Positions 1-8,817 of a stretch of 64,000 nt of DNA are shown here, one piece after another. Each line of letters begins with the position of its first letter. Within the stretch, counting starts at the first letter, position 1. A program made the position numbers and the translations under genes. Below the pieces are notes generated by a model. The model was given only the letters and a program-made list of their open reading frames with translations. It had not been told where the DNA came from and did no database searches. Source of the DNA: Leadbetterella lacunae (GTDB taxonomy: Bacteria; Bacteroidota; Bacteroidia; Cytophagales; Spirosomataceae); assembly GCF_042649125.1 (NCBI RefSeq), contig NZ_JBHRYQ010000001.1, positions 248,001-312,000 of the forward strand. The letters are read 5' to 3'.

Positions 1-27
1 AAAGGTTATTTCAGCTACTTTTTTCAT
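1..27 (-). CDS. Possible start of a further minus-strand gene, cut by the left edge
   Basis: An ATG at 27 reading leftwards is followed by nine open codons (MKKVAEITF) before the edge. It begins 8 bases after the stop of the barrel-like protein gene, so it could be the next gene of the sigma-factor operon. Too little is visible to suggest a function. Confidence 0.35.
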
Positions 28-35
28 ATTTATTT

Positions 36-1349
36 TTATCTAAGTACCCTAAGTTTAATGCCGGCCATAAATTCTTCTCTCCGGTATGGTATCTGTGATT
101 TGTAAAAAGTGGCATATGGCATCAGTTGATAAACAAGTTTGCCATATTTTTTCTCCAAGCCAGTGTTAAGCTGTATGCTGTTTATCAGTTTATTATAAAC
201 CGAAAAGCTGCTGTGACCTTCTTCAAAATGCGAGTTGTATTTTCCGTAGTCATATTTTACTTGTTGCCAAAGTTTCAGGTCTAGTATCGTACCTATTCCT
301 AACAAGATTTTGTATTGGTTTTTAAGTGGATATTTGTAGTTTAAACCTATCGGAAGTTGTAAAATATAGTTTCTGAAATTGATGTTCAATATCTGTTGGT
401 TTTCGCTAAGGCTAGGAGCGTAAATACTTCTAAAATCCTTTTTGGTTTCTTCTTGATATTGGTCAGCTGTGAAATAGTCTCTGCCAGGCGAAAAAGCCAT
501 TCTTACTCCCGTGGAGACAGAAAGTTTTGGGTTTAGTATCACTTCTCCTATTAGACCTGCTGCAGCTTCTTCGGTTCCAAGGTCGCCTTCTATTCCAAAT
601 CTGTATTTAAGGTTTTTCAGATCAATGTGCGGCATTTGTAAACTAAACTGGTACGGGGAAAGAGGATTTGAATGCACACTTTTTTTAGAAGGTATTTTGG
701 GGTATAATCCATTTTTTGAAAAATTTGTAGCAAACTGTTTTCCTTCAAGGAAATCAAAATTCAGTTCTTCTGTTTGGCTTGAATCTGCATTTATTTCAAC
801 AGTTTGATTTTTTTGGTTAAAAATATTAGTAGTGTAAGCCAATTCAGCCCCAACTAAATTTTGTTTTTGCGAATATGGTATTCCTTGTGTTTTTGGTTTT
901 GTTGTATTGGTATTTGATCTTTTAATTCCAATATTTACTCCGTTTATTTCATTTATATAGCTAGAAGCTCCATTTTCGATGTTGCTGTTAATTGCTAAAG
1001 CATCATGTTTATCTAATTGCATTTGGTTAGGATATACATATTTTATTTTTTCAATAAAAACAGTATCCGTCTTGTACACTACCTGGGTTTGTGTTTTTTG
1101 TTCCGGTTTTGTTGTAAACTGGGTTTGTTGGTTGGCGTTTTGTAGTTTATAATTCCAGAATAATGAAAGTGTAAGTAAGGTGCCTAAAGTGGCTATGAGT
1201 AAATTTTTGTATAGGCTATTTGGGGTTAAAGTTAAAGTAGAGCTATGTCCGAGCATGCCCTTTAGTTCAGTCCAATCTTTTTGCTCATACTCAGGTTCAA
1301 TACTGAGTAGTTTTTTACGTATAGCGTCGTTGTATTTGTTCATTTCCAT
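36..1349 (-). CDS. Sigma-factor-linked membrane protein with barrel-like C-terminal region
   Basis: A 437-residue protein of unknown precise function. Residues 1-45 are hydrophilic and charged, about 47-66 form one membrane helix, a low-complexity Q/N/T-rich linker follows, and roughly 240-437 resembles the alternating strands of Bacteroidota outer-membrane beta-barrel proteins. The ATG lies one base after the stop of the ECF sigma gene (TGA T ATG), so the two are co-transcribed and translation is probably coupled. By position it may be the sigma factor's membrane-bound regulator, but I see no classical zinc anti-sigma motif. The barrel-like similarity is judged by eye. Confidence 0.7.
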   Translation of the reverse strand: MEMNKYNDAIRKKLLSIEPEYEQKDWTELKGMLGHSSTLTLTPNSLYKNLLIATLGTLLTLSLFWNYKLQNANQQTQFTTKPEQKTQTQVVYKTDTVFIEKIKYVYPNQMQLDKHDALAINSNIENGASSYINEINGVNIGIKRSNTNTTKPKTQGIPYSQKQNLVGAELAYTTNIFNQKNQTVEINADSSQTEELNFDFLEGKQFATNFSKNGLYPKIPSKKSVHSNPLSPYQFSLQMPHIDLKNLKYRFGIEGDLGTEEAAAGLIGEVILNPKLSVSTGVRMAFSPGRDYFTADQYQEETKKDFRSIYAPSLSENQQILNINFRNYILQLPIGLNYKYPLKNQYKILLGIGTILDLKLWQQVKYDYGKYNSHFEEGHSSFSVYNKLINSIQLNTGLEKKYGKLVYQLMPYATFYKSQIPYRREEFMAGIKLRVLR

Positions 1350-1350
1350 A

Positions 1351-1959
1351 TCAAATACTTTTGGTTTTTGAGGTTGAATATTGATAGAAAAGGTCAGGGT
1401 TAATTTTCTGTATAAAACCCTGCAGTTTAAGTCTTGCTTTCATATAATTTGACTTCGAGGTGCCTTCGTTTATGTTGAGTATCTCGCTTATTTCGTGGTG
1501 GGTGTATCCGTCTACTGCATACATCACAAATACCGATCTATAAGCGGGTGTAAGTTTTTGAATTAATGCCAAAAGTTCTTCGGCCGACAGTGCGTTTATG
1601 ATGCTCTCTGAATTCTCTATTTCTGGCTGGTTTTCTAAAGAAATTTCGTTCTCAAATTTTTTCTGATCGCGGTAATACGTGTGTGCTGTATTCACCAAAA
1701 TAGTCCTTAACCAAGCCTTAAATGGCCTTTCGAAGGCGTACTTTTCTAAATTTTGAAAAACCTTCATAAACCCTTTCATGAGTATATCTTTGGCGTCTTC
1801 TTGACTAGACGAATATCTGAGGCATATACTTTTAGCGTATCCATAAAAAAGCTGAAAAAGCATATTTTGGGCTGTTTCGTCTTTTTTTAGACACTTGGTT
1901 AGTATTGCTTTTAAAAAAAGGTCTTCTTCCTTTTCGTTATTACTCAAATTTACTTTCAT
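1351..1959 (-). CDS. ECF-type RNA polymerase sigma factor
   Basis: A 202-residue sigma-70 family protein of the extracytoplasmic-function group. Region 2 spans roughly 20-90, with the core segment around AKDILMKGFMKVFQNL and the promoter-melting stretch FKAWLRTILVNTAHTYYRD. Region 4 (about 130-190) carries the helix-turn-helix YTHHEISEILNINEGTSKSN, which reads the -35 element. It is the first gene of the unit and the membrane partner follows directly. Group-4 sigma factors usually redirect transcription in response to an envelope signal; the signal here is unknown. Confidence 0.92.
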   Translation of the reverse strand: MKVNLSNNEKEEDLFLKAILTKCLKKDETAQNMLFQLFYGYAKSICLRYSSSQEDAKDILMKGFMKVFQNLEKYAFERPFKAWLRTILVNTAHTYYRDQKKFENEISLENQPEIENSESIINALSAEELLALIQKLTPAYRSVFVMYAVDGYTHHEISEILNINEGTSKSNYMKARLKLQGFIQKINPDLFYQYSTSKTKSI

Positions 1960-2061
1960 CTTAGTGTTATTGGCCTTTACTCGGAATGGGCGAAAAGGGT
2001 TGCTTTTTTAAAAAAAATAGCAGAAAAAAACATAGATTTAATTCTGCTAAAAAGTGTTTGC

Positions 2062-2466
2062 TTATTTGACCGGGTTTCCATTTGAGTCAAACAAGAGGTC
2101 TTTGCCACCTACTTCGGCTTCATAAAAAGTTTTGCCACCTTTTATTATAATCGCCGTTTCGCTGATTTTTTTGCCTTTTAAGGCTTTTTGAACGTTAGCG
2201 GGTAGTTTTTCTAAAGGAATATCTTTTTCGGTTTCAAGTATATTGCCTTTGGCATCAAACACTACGGAGAGGTCCTCCTTTTGATTTTTAAATGAAGCTT
2301 CAAAGTCATTTTTTTCTTTGTCCCATTTTGTTTGCTTGGCGTCGGGATACGCTTTTTCAAATGCAGTTTTTACTGCCACAGGAAGTTTATCGGCTGAAAT
2401 TTTTTGAGCTTTAGTGGTACATATAGCACCCAATACGATTAATGAAACCAGACTTAAATTTTTCAT
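2062..2466 (-). CDS. Exported PepSY-like domain protein
   Basis: A 134-residue protein with a signal peptide (hydrophobic about 5-16, cleavage likely after TKA-Q). The mature part contains two related repeats of the PepSY-like (BLIP-like) type found in small periplasmic Bacteroidota proteins: LPVAVKTAFEKAYPDAKQ with TKWDKEKNDFEASF, then LPANVQKALKGKKISE with a FYEAEV strand. Such domains often occur beside two-component systems, and one lies 185 bases upstream on the same strand. A periplasmic sensing or inhibitory role is possible but not shown. Confidence 0.8.
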   Translation of the reverse strand: MKNLSLVSLIVLGAICTTKAQKISADKLPVAVKTAFEKAYPDAKQTKWDKEKNDFEASFKNQKEDLSVVFDAKGNILETEKDIPLEKLPANVQKALKGKKISETAIIIKGGKTFYEAEVGGKDLLFDSNGNPVK

Positions 2467-2650
2467 AATTGTTAAATTGTTTAGGATACAATTTTACATT
2501 ATGATTCTGTAGGCTTTTTGGAGGAAATAGGTAAACCTAAACAATCTAAAGTTTAGTCTGAGAAAGTTTTAAATGAAAAGCGGGTATTTTAAAACGGTAA
2601 GGTAAAGCTTAAAGGGAATTGAATAAAAATTACTAATACAAGAATAGGTT

Positions 2651-3907
2651 TTATTGAAAACTAATTGTGAGCAAGTGCGTGTTTTCTAGGTTTTCGTATG
2701 TGAGTGTAAATCCGTATGTTTCACATATTTGTTTCACTATCGCCAAGCCAAGTCCAATAGACTCTTTGTTTTTGTTGTCTTTTTGGAATCTTTGGAAAAG
2801 TTGCTCTGTGGGTTTGCTAAGCTTGTTTCCTAAGTTCTCTATTTTAAGGTATTTATGGGTAAGGGTTACCTTTAAACTTCCGTTTTCTAAGTTGTATTTT
2901 ATTGCGTTTCCTAATACGTTGTTTAGCAAAACTTCCAATAAATAAGCATTCATTTCTATGCCAACAGAATCGTCAATTCTATATTCGGTTTGAATATTTT
3001 TACCTTCAATCCATGGCTGCAATAGTGTCAGTTTGTTCGCTAAGGTTTGGGTTAAATCTATTTTTTCGTTTTTCTCAAACTGCCGATTCTCAATTTTTGA
3101 AATAAGTAAAAGTGTTTGATTGAGCTTAGAAAGTTTACCAATAGACTCCAAAAGGTGTCCAATTTGCTGCACCTGATTTTGATTAAGGTTTTCGTCTTGA
3201 ATCAGAATCTCCAAGTTAGAGCTAATAACCGCTAAGGGTGTTTGCATTTCATGAGAGGCATTCTCAGTGAATGTTTTTAGATTCTGAAAATCGCTCTGAA
3301 CTTTCTTGGTTAACGTATTTATATGTGTATTCAATGATTCAAATTCATGAATATTGGTTTGTGGCAAATCCAAAGATGTATTGCTGGAGGTTTTAAAATC
3401 GGCCAATGACTCGAGTGTGCCATAAAATGGCGACCACAGTTTTTTACTGTACCAATAGTTTATCCAAAATAAAAGCACAAGTAACATAAACATAATAATG
3501 CCAAAAGTTATCAACAGCACTTCTTGGAAATCCTCAAGTTCATAAAGAGGCTTAAAAATACTTATTTGATACAGTTTGCCATTCAGGTTCTTAGTAAATG
3601 TCAGTTTTTTATAAGCAAGAACTTCTTTTTCAAGGCTATTGTAGAGTTCAATATCCGTGATGGTTTCGGTAGTCAGCTTATCTGTCGCGATTATTTGGAT
3701 ACTGTCTGAAAGTGAAATCCAGTTTGTATTTTCAAAAGGTTTGTCGGTTAACTCCTTGAGTAGTTTTTGTTTTGAAAGTTTTAAGTTGTCTATAGCTTCA
3801 GCTTCTGTCAAATAGTTGAGTACCAAATACCCTCCTGTGGCTCCTGCAAGGTATACGCCAAAGCTAATAAGGAGAAACATCCTTCCGGTTTTGGTGAGTA
3901 ATTTCAT
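2651..3907 (-). CDS. Sensor histidine kinase
   Basis: A 418-residue membrane kinase. Helix 1 spans about 10-32, a periplasmic sensor loop of about 95 residues follows, and helix 2 spans about 129-150. The HisKA segment has the phosphoacceptor His219 in ASHEMQTPLAV. The HATPase domain shows an N box (LLNNVLGNAIKYN) and a G box (SIGLGLAIVK). Its ATG overlaps the stop of the response regulator (ATGA, 4 bases), so the pair is translationally coupled. The stimulus is unknown. The downstream PepSY-like exported gene is on the same strand but separated by 184 bases. Confidence 0.93.
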   Translation of the reverse strand: MKLLTKTGRMFLLISFGVYLAGATGGYLVLNYLTEAEAIDNLKLSKQKLLKELTDKPFENTNWISLSDSIQIIATDKLTTETITDIELYNSLEKEVLAYKKLTFTKNLNGKLYQISIFKPLYELEDFQEVLLITFGIIMFMLLVLLFWINYWYSKKLWSPFYGTLESLADFKTSSNTSLDLPQTNIHEFESLNTHINTLTKKVQSDFQNLKTFTENASHEMQTPLAVISSNLEILIQDENLNQNQVQQIGHLLESIGKLSKLNQTLLLISKIENRQFEKNEKIDLTQTLANKLTLLQPWIEGKNIQTEYRIDDSVGIEMNAYLLEVLLNNVLGNAIKYNLENGSLKVTLTHKYLKIENLGNKLSKPTEQLFQRFQKDNKNKESIGLGLAIVKQICETYGFTLTYENLENTHLLTISFQ

Positions 3908-4581
3908 GCTACGTTAAATTTATATCCAACGCCATACACGGTTTGTAGATAGTCGTTTCCGCCTAAGTCCAGTATCTTTTTTCTAAGATTTTTGACATGA
4001 GAATACAAGAAATTAAAACTATCGGCTTGGTCTATATCGTCTCCATACAGATGCTCGGCTATGGTGCTTTTGGTCATTATTCGGTTTTTGTTCATCACAA
4101 AATACATCAATAAATCAAACTCTTTTTTGGTCAGTATCAATTCTGAGTTATGTACTAATACCTGCATGGCTTCGGGTTTAATTATCATATCGCCGACGTT
4201 TATTTCTAAGTCTCCGTCAAATTTCCTTCGCCTCATAAGTGCCTTTAGCCGAGCATTTAGTTCGGGCAAGTGAAAGGGCTTGGTCAGGTAATCATCAGCA
4301 CCAAGTTCAAGCCCCATGAGTTTATCGTCGAGGCTATTTTTGGCCGAAATGATAATTAGGCCGCTTTCTAGTTTTAAAGATTTTATATGAGAAATAATAT
4401 CCAACCCCGATCCATCAGGAAGCATCAGGTCAATAAGCACACAATCGTAGGCATAAACTTCAAGTTTGTCTATTGCGTTTTTTTTATCTTTTGCCCATTC
4501 TGTAATATAGTTTTCTGATTCAAGATATTTAATAATCGCTTGTCCCAGGCCTTCTTCATCTTCAATCACCAATATTTTCAT
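3904..4581 (-). CDS. OmpR/PhoB-family response regulator
   Basis: A 225-residue regulator from the ATG at 4581. A longer reading from 4647 would add 22 residues before the canonical MKILVIEDEE start, so I reject it. The receiver domain has Glu8/Asp9, phosphoacceptor Asp51 (VLIDLMLPDGSG) and a lysine in YLTKPF. The C-terminal winged helix (about 130-225) includes LTKKEFDLLMYFV and ends TVYGVGYKFNV, typical of the OmpR class. It is first in the operon with the kinase. Confidence 0.94.
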   Translation of the reverse strand: MKILVIEDEEGLGQAIIKYLESENYITEWAKDKKNAIDKLEVYAYDCVLIDLMLPDGSGLDIISHIKSLKLESGLIIISAKNSLDDKLMGLELGADDYLTKPFHLPELNARLKALMRRRKFDGDLEINVGDMIIKPEAMQVLVHNSELILTKKEFDLLMYFVMNKNRIMTKSTIAEHLYGDDIDQADSFNFLYSHVKNLRKKILDLGGNDYLQTVYGVGYKFNVA

Positions 4582-4694
4582 GCTGTAAATGTAATCTTCA
4601 ATTCTGTAGAAATTTTGAATGCAAAAATAAATATTCTTTGGAGGCAACCCGAAGTCGTAAAATCGAGTAAAGATGGTTAATTAAGTTTATTTAT

Positions 4695-5882
4695 TTGAAA
4701 GTATCCCTTTTTATCGTCTTTTTTTTACTTGTTTTCGTAGTTCAATACGCCAACGCCCAAACTTCTGACACCACGCAAGTGCCACTTATAGACGCATTTG
4801 ATGTAATTGGGAAAGTGTTGAAACGTAAACATGAAGACACGCTTATCGAAATTAAAGAAAAACGCGTTTTTATATCCGCTATTCCGGGTTTTGGTTACAG
4901 TCAGCTCAAAGGTTTGGCTTTGGTTTTGGAAAGTAATATTTCATTTAAAACCAATAAAAACGCTAACATGTCAGTAATAGATTTTGTGCCTGAGTTTACG
5001 TTTAGAAAATACATAATACCGAGATTAACTGCCTCTATTTGGTTTAAAGACAATAAATTTAACCTCAAGACTGATTGGCGAGCCTACAAATATGTATTAA
5101 ATGACTATGGAGTGGGTGGCAGCACATCCATAAATAAAGTAAACCAATATCAATGTAATTATTTTAAGGTTCACCAAGTTTTGTCTCGAACCATCAAGCC
5201 CGATTTGCTTTTGGGTTTAGGGTATTATTTTGACTACCATGGCAACTTTAAGTTATTAAATGAATACCAAGAATTGAACTCAAACAAGCAAGAGTTTACC
5301 AAACCTATGGTGTCGTCTGGGATATTAGTTAACCTTTTATTTGATAACCGTAGAAACGAGAATTTTCCGGTTATGGGAGAAACATTTTTTAACATAAATT
5401 TCATTCAAAATCTAAAACTCCTGAATTCTACTTCAAATTATAAAACACTTACTACTGACATAAGGAAGTACTATTCATTTTCACCCATAAAAAGTAACGT
5501 ACTCGCTTTGCGAAGTTTTAACTGGCTAAATTTTGACGGTAAAGCTCCACTTTTTGACATGGCGGCATCGCAACTTGACTACACGGGTTCATCGAGTAGA
5601 CCATTAATAGAAGGAAGATACAGGGGGCAAAATATGCTTTATTTTGAGTCAGAATATCGATTTAGGTTAACTAAAAATGAACTTTTTGGTGCTGCAATAT
5701 TTACGAATCTTTCTTCTTTTTCAGAACCTACTTCATTAGCATTTAAAAAGATAATATACGGGGCAGGTGGCAGTTTTAGAATAAAAGTAAATAAAAAATC
5801 AAATGTCTATTTTGTGGCATCTTATGGTATCGGAACAGATAAGGCCAAAGGTATATTTTTTAGTTTAGGCGATATTTTTTAA
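4695..5882 (+). CDS. Outer-membrane beta-barrel protein, BamA/TamA surface-antigen-like
   Basis: A 395-residue exported protein. The start is a TTG at 4695; no in-frame ATG precedes it, and this start gives a good signal peptide (hydrophobic about 3-17, ending YANAQ). After a linker of about 45 residues, the protein is a run of amphipathic strands ending in LGDIF, with a terminal Phe as expected for a barrel recognised by the BAM complex. The layout resembles the membrane domain of D15/BamA-type proteins without POTRA domains. It sits just before the lipid-type cluster but is 125 bases away, so membership is uncertain. Confidence 0.72.
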   Translation: MKVSLFIVFFLLVFVVQYANAQTSDTTQVPLIDAFDVIGKVLKRKHEDTLIEIKEKRVFISAIPGFGYSQLKGLALVLESNISFKTNKNANMSVIDFVPEFTFRKYIIPRLTASIWFKDNKFNLKTDWRAYKYVLNDYGVGGSTSINKVNQYQCNYFKVHQVLSRTIKPDLLLGLGYYFDYHGNFKLLNEYQELNSNKQEFTKPMVSSGILVNLLFDNRRNENFPVMGETFFNINFIQNLKLLNSTSNYKTLTTDIRKYYSFSPIKSNVLALRSFNWLNFDGKAPLFDMAASQLDYTGSSSRPLIEGRYRGQNMLYFESEYRFRLTKNELFGAAIFTNLSSFSEPTSLAFKKIIYGAGGSFRIKVNKKSNVYFVASYGIGTDKAKGIFFSLGDIF

Positions 5883-6007
5883 TCCTAAGGCAACCATTTT
5901 TATAAGATCAGAGTATTGGCAAAAAAAGAGAATGTTTAACCAATGAATAGGCTAAAAATCAAATGAATTTATTATTTGATTTTTCTTAGATAAAATTGAA
6001 AAATATA

Positions 6008-6280
6008 ATGAAATTTGAATTGCATATTTTGAAAAAATACATTGCTGAAAAATTCGGAGTTTCGGTTCAAAACATCGGTTTGTTTTCTAGCCTAAAAGAA
6101 GATATTGGTTTAGACAAAGAGCAAGTTTTGTTGCTTATTAGATACACGGAGAGGTTTTTTGGTATACGCCTTAATCCTAAAGTTAATCTAGAAAAGTTCG
6201 AATTTATGATGGATCTTATTTATTCGGTGCAATTAAAAAAATACCAAGAAGGGTCTTTGTCGGCCTTACCCATAAATTAA
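6008..6280 (+). CDS. Acyl-carrier-protein-like small protein lacking the usual serine
   Basis: A 90-residue, probably cytosolic protein. I chose the ATG at 6008 over an in-frame TTG at 5996. The pattern of three amphipathic helices resembles acyl carrier proteins: a first helix up to AEKFGV, then SLKEDIGLDKEQVLLLIRYT aligned with the ACP segment DLGxDSL, and a C-terminal helix. At the place of the phosphopantetheine-bearing serine the residue is lysine (GLDKEQ). It may be a non-carrying ACP homologue, similar to DUF1493-like proteins. It ends 7 bases before the START-domain gene, indicating one operon. Confidence 0.6.
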   Translation: MKFELHILKKYIAEKFGVSVQNIGLFSSLKEDIGLDKEQVLLLIRYTERFFGIRLNPKVNLEKFEFMMDLIYSVQLKKYQEGSLSALPIN

Positions 6281-6287
6281 TATAAAA

Positions 6288-6941
6288 ATGAACATCAAAA
6301 GCTTAAAAACTCTTTTTGTATTTGCACTTATTTTAGTCGGTTTTAATGTCTCTGCACAGTCTTCTGAGTGGAAGTTTGTGAAAGAAAGTAATGGTGTAAA
6401 AGTGTATTATAAAACCGTGGAAGGGTCGGATATTAAAGAAGTGAAAATTACCACAAGTTTTAATGCTTCCATGAATGCGATAATCTCGGTTTTGACTGAT
6501 GTCGAAAATTATCCAAAATGGGTATATGGAGCGGTAAAATCTAAAGAAGTGAGCAGGCAGTCAGCTCATGATTTAAACTATTACAACAAAATTGATTTTC
6601 CGTGGCCACTTTCTGACAGAGATATCGTGATACACACACACATAACGCAAGATCCCAAAACCAAAGTTGTTCATTCGGTTTCTAATGCCAATTCGAGTTT
6701 GGTGCCACTTGAAAAAGGATATGTAAGAATGACTAAGTTTAACTCAAAGTGGACGTTTACTCCCAATGGGAACAATATAAAAGGCGAATATGAGTTCAGC
6801 TCAAATCCGGGTGGGAATATACCCTCGTGGATGGTAAATATGGCCCTTGACGAAGGCCCTGTGAAAACCATTCAAAACCTCAAAAAACTTATTTATAGTT
6901 CGGAAAGCTCAAATAAAAGTGAGTTGGTTTCATTGGAGTAA
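6288..6941 (+). CDS. Exported START-domain (SRPBCC fold) lipid-binding protein
   Basis: A 217-residue protein with a signal peptide (about 1-24, ending NVSAQ). The rest matches a START-type domain, which forms a hydrophobic cavity for lipids: SNGVKVYYKTVEGSDIKEVK at the front, LTDVENYPKWVYGAVKSKEV, the diagnostic FPWPLSDRDIVIHTHI, and a C-terminal helix with PVKTIQNLKKLI. The signal peptide places it in the periplasm. Between an ACP-like gene and a lipid hydroxylase-like gene, it could bind or move the lipid that this locus modifies. Confidence 0.85.
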   Translation: MNIKSLKTLFVFALILVGFNVSAQSSEWKFVKESNGVKVYYKTVEGSDIKEVKITTSFNASMNAIISVLTDVENYPKWVYGAVKSKEVSRQSAHDLNYYNKIDFPWPLSDRDIVIHTHITQDPKTKVVHSVSNANSSLVPLEKGYVRMTKFNSKWTFTPNGNNIKGEYEFSSNPGGNIPSWMVNMALDEGPVKTIQNLKKLIYSSESSNKSELVSLE

Positions 6942-6991
6942 GTTTCAGTTAGTCAGATACTTGACCTATTATTTTTTTAATATTTTTAGAA

Positions 6992-7807
6992 ATGAATACA
7001 ATCTTTAATTTTTTCAATCAAAATCACCAAAATATTCAATCGGGAATATTCGTGGCTGTGTTTTTAGTGTGTTGGTTTTTGGAATATTACGTCTCAGATA
7101 GTAGCTTTTTTCCAAAGAAAATACATGTACTCAATAATTTCCTATTTTCACTTTCAGGAGCCGTGATTCAGGTTTTGGTAAGTATAGTTTTTTTGAAGAT
7201 AATATTGTTTGAAAATGCCAATAATATCGGTTTGATACCTTATTTAAACTTCAAATCAGGCTATTTGAATATTCTTTTTGCTTTTATTTTCCTTGATTTT
7301 ACCTATTGGTTATATCATTTTTTAATGCACAAAATTCCGGTACTTTGGCGTTTTCATTCGGTGCATCATTCAGACAGCCACCTTAATGTCAGCACGTCAC
7401 TTCGCGAGCATCCATTTGAAACCATGATTAGACTTGGACATTATGTTTTGGCAGTGTCGTTTTTAGGGCCAGCCCTTTGGATCATCAGTTTGCATCAGTT
7501 TATTCAGATTATCAGCAAAATTATCATTCATGCCGACTTGAGATTGCCCGAAAAAACTGACAGGATTCTCTCATTTTTGGTATTGACACCCAACATGCAT
7601 CAGGTACATCACCACTATGTTAGGCCATACACAGACAGCAACTACGGCGATCTTTTCAGTATTTGGGACAGGATGTTTAAGACCTTTTATACCCTCAAAA
7701 AAGAGGAACTAAAGTTTGGTTTAGATCAATATCCTGAAAGTGTACAACAACCCGAAGTTTGGTATAAAATGCTAGTAAGACCCTTTATTAATGCCAATTA
7801 TAAATGA
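6992..7807 (+). CDS. Fatty acid hydroxylase / sterol desaturase superfamily membrane protein
   Basis: A 271-residue integral membrane enzyme with about four hydrophobic helices and the eight-histidine signature of the non-haem di-iron superfamily: HFLMH, then HSVHHSDSH, then HQVHHHY near residue 207. A further histidine-containing helix (HQFIQIISKIIIH) lies between. Members hydroxylate or desaturate sterols, fatty acids or other lipids using O2. The substrate cannot be told from sequence. Its stop overlaps the start of the glycosyltransferase (ATGA), so the two are tightly coupled. Confidence 0.9.
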   Translation: MNTIFNFFNQNHQNIQSGIFVAVFLVCWFLEYYVSDSSFFPKKIHVLNNFLFSLSGAVIQVLVSIVFLKIILFENANNIGLIPYLNFKSGYLNILFAFIFLDFTYWLYHFLMHKIPVLWRFHSVHHSDSHLNVSTSLREHPFETMIRLGHYVLAVSFLGPALWIISLHQFIQIISKIIIHADLRLPEKTDRILSFLVLTPNMHQVHHHYVRPYTDSNYGDLFSIWDRMFKTFYTLKKEELKFGLDQYPESVQQPEVWYKMLVRPFINANYK

Positions 7808-8817
7808 CAGTTCATCTGGTTTCTGAAACCGAATTTGGCTCGCAAGGCATGGGTATCCATACTGCACACCGAGATTTGATTGGCTTACTCTCTATTGGCA
7901 AAAGTGTGGACTTAAAAGTTAATAATGAAGGCGTTGGAGATGTTTTTCATGCTCATACGTACGGTCCTTATTATTTTTTGAAGGGCTTAAAATACAAAGG
8001 CAGGCGTATACATACTGTACATACTATTCCTGCTACTTTAAAAGGTTCTGTGCCATTTTTTAGGTTTGTGAAGCCTTTTGCTGACCTATATTTTAAGTGG
8101 GTTTTTAACTATGCCGATGTCTGTATCGCTATTTCGCCAGAAGTAGAAAGAACCCTGAAAGAGTTAAAAGTAAAATCACGAATTGTTCGAATTAACAATC
8201 CTATAAATTTAGAAAACTGGCGATTTTCTGAAAATAAAAAAAAGACTGGAAGGTCATTTTTAGGAATAAATGAAAATGAGTTTGTGGTTTTGGGTGTAGG
8301 GCAAATGCAACAACGAAAAGGCATAGAAGATTTTATCGATTTGGCAGAGTCAATGCCACAATTTAAGTTTGTTTGGGTTGGAGGCAGGCCGTTTGGGAAA
8401 CTTACCGAAGGTATTAAAAGAATAGACAAACGCATAAAAAATGCACCGAGTAATATTCTTTTTACGGGCATTGTAGGTTTAGATGAAATGCCAAATTTAT
8501 ATGCCGCTGCTGATGTTTTTGTGTTTCCTTCTTATCAAGAAAATAGCCCTTTGGCTCCTATTGAAGCCGCTTCGGCTGAGTTGCCGGTTATTTATCGTGA
8601 CTTAGATGAATACAAAAGCCTATATACGACTGCCCATCTGAAAGCAAGTTCAAATCAGGAATTTAAAGAACAGATTTGTAGGCTTTTTGTAGATGAAAAC
8701 TTCTTTAGCGAAGCCAAAGAAAATTCTAGGCAAATAGTAAAGCAGTTTGACGAAAAGTATATTCTTAAACAAATACTTGATTTATATAACCAATTGTTTG
8801 ATTCCCAAAAATGGTAA
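7804..8817 (+). CDS. Glycosyltransferase family 4
   Basis: A 337-residue GT-B fold enzyme without a signal peptide. The N-terminal acceptor domain contains the DVFHAHTYGPYYF segment. The C-terminal nucleotide-sugar domain has GVGQMQQRKGIEDFI and the retaining-GT4 motif E-x7-E in ENSPLAPIE. It starts inside the stop of the hydroxylase gene and overlaps the flippase-like gene by 7 bases. With these neighbours it most likely glycosylates a membrane lipid, in the manner of diacylglycerol glucosyltransferases, but the acceptor and sugar are inferred only from context. Confidence 0.9.
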   Translation: MTVHLVSETEFGSQGMGIHTAHRDLIGLLSIGKSVDLKVNNEGVGDVFHAHTYGPYYFLKGLKYKGRRIHTVHTIPATLKGSVPFFRFVKPFADLYFKWVFNYADVCIAISPEVERTLKELKVKSRIVRINNPINLENWRFSENKKKTGRSFLGINENEFVVLGVGQMQQRKGIEDFIDLAESMPQFKFVWVGGRPFGKLTEGIKRIDKRIKNAPSNILFTGIVGLDEMPNLYAAADVFVFPSYQENSPLAPIEAASAELPVIYRDLDEYKSLYTTAHLKASSNQEFKEQICRLFVDENFFSEAKENSRQIVKQFDEKYILKQILDLYNQLFDSQKW

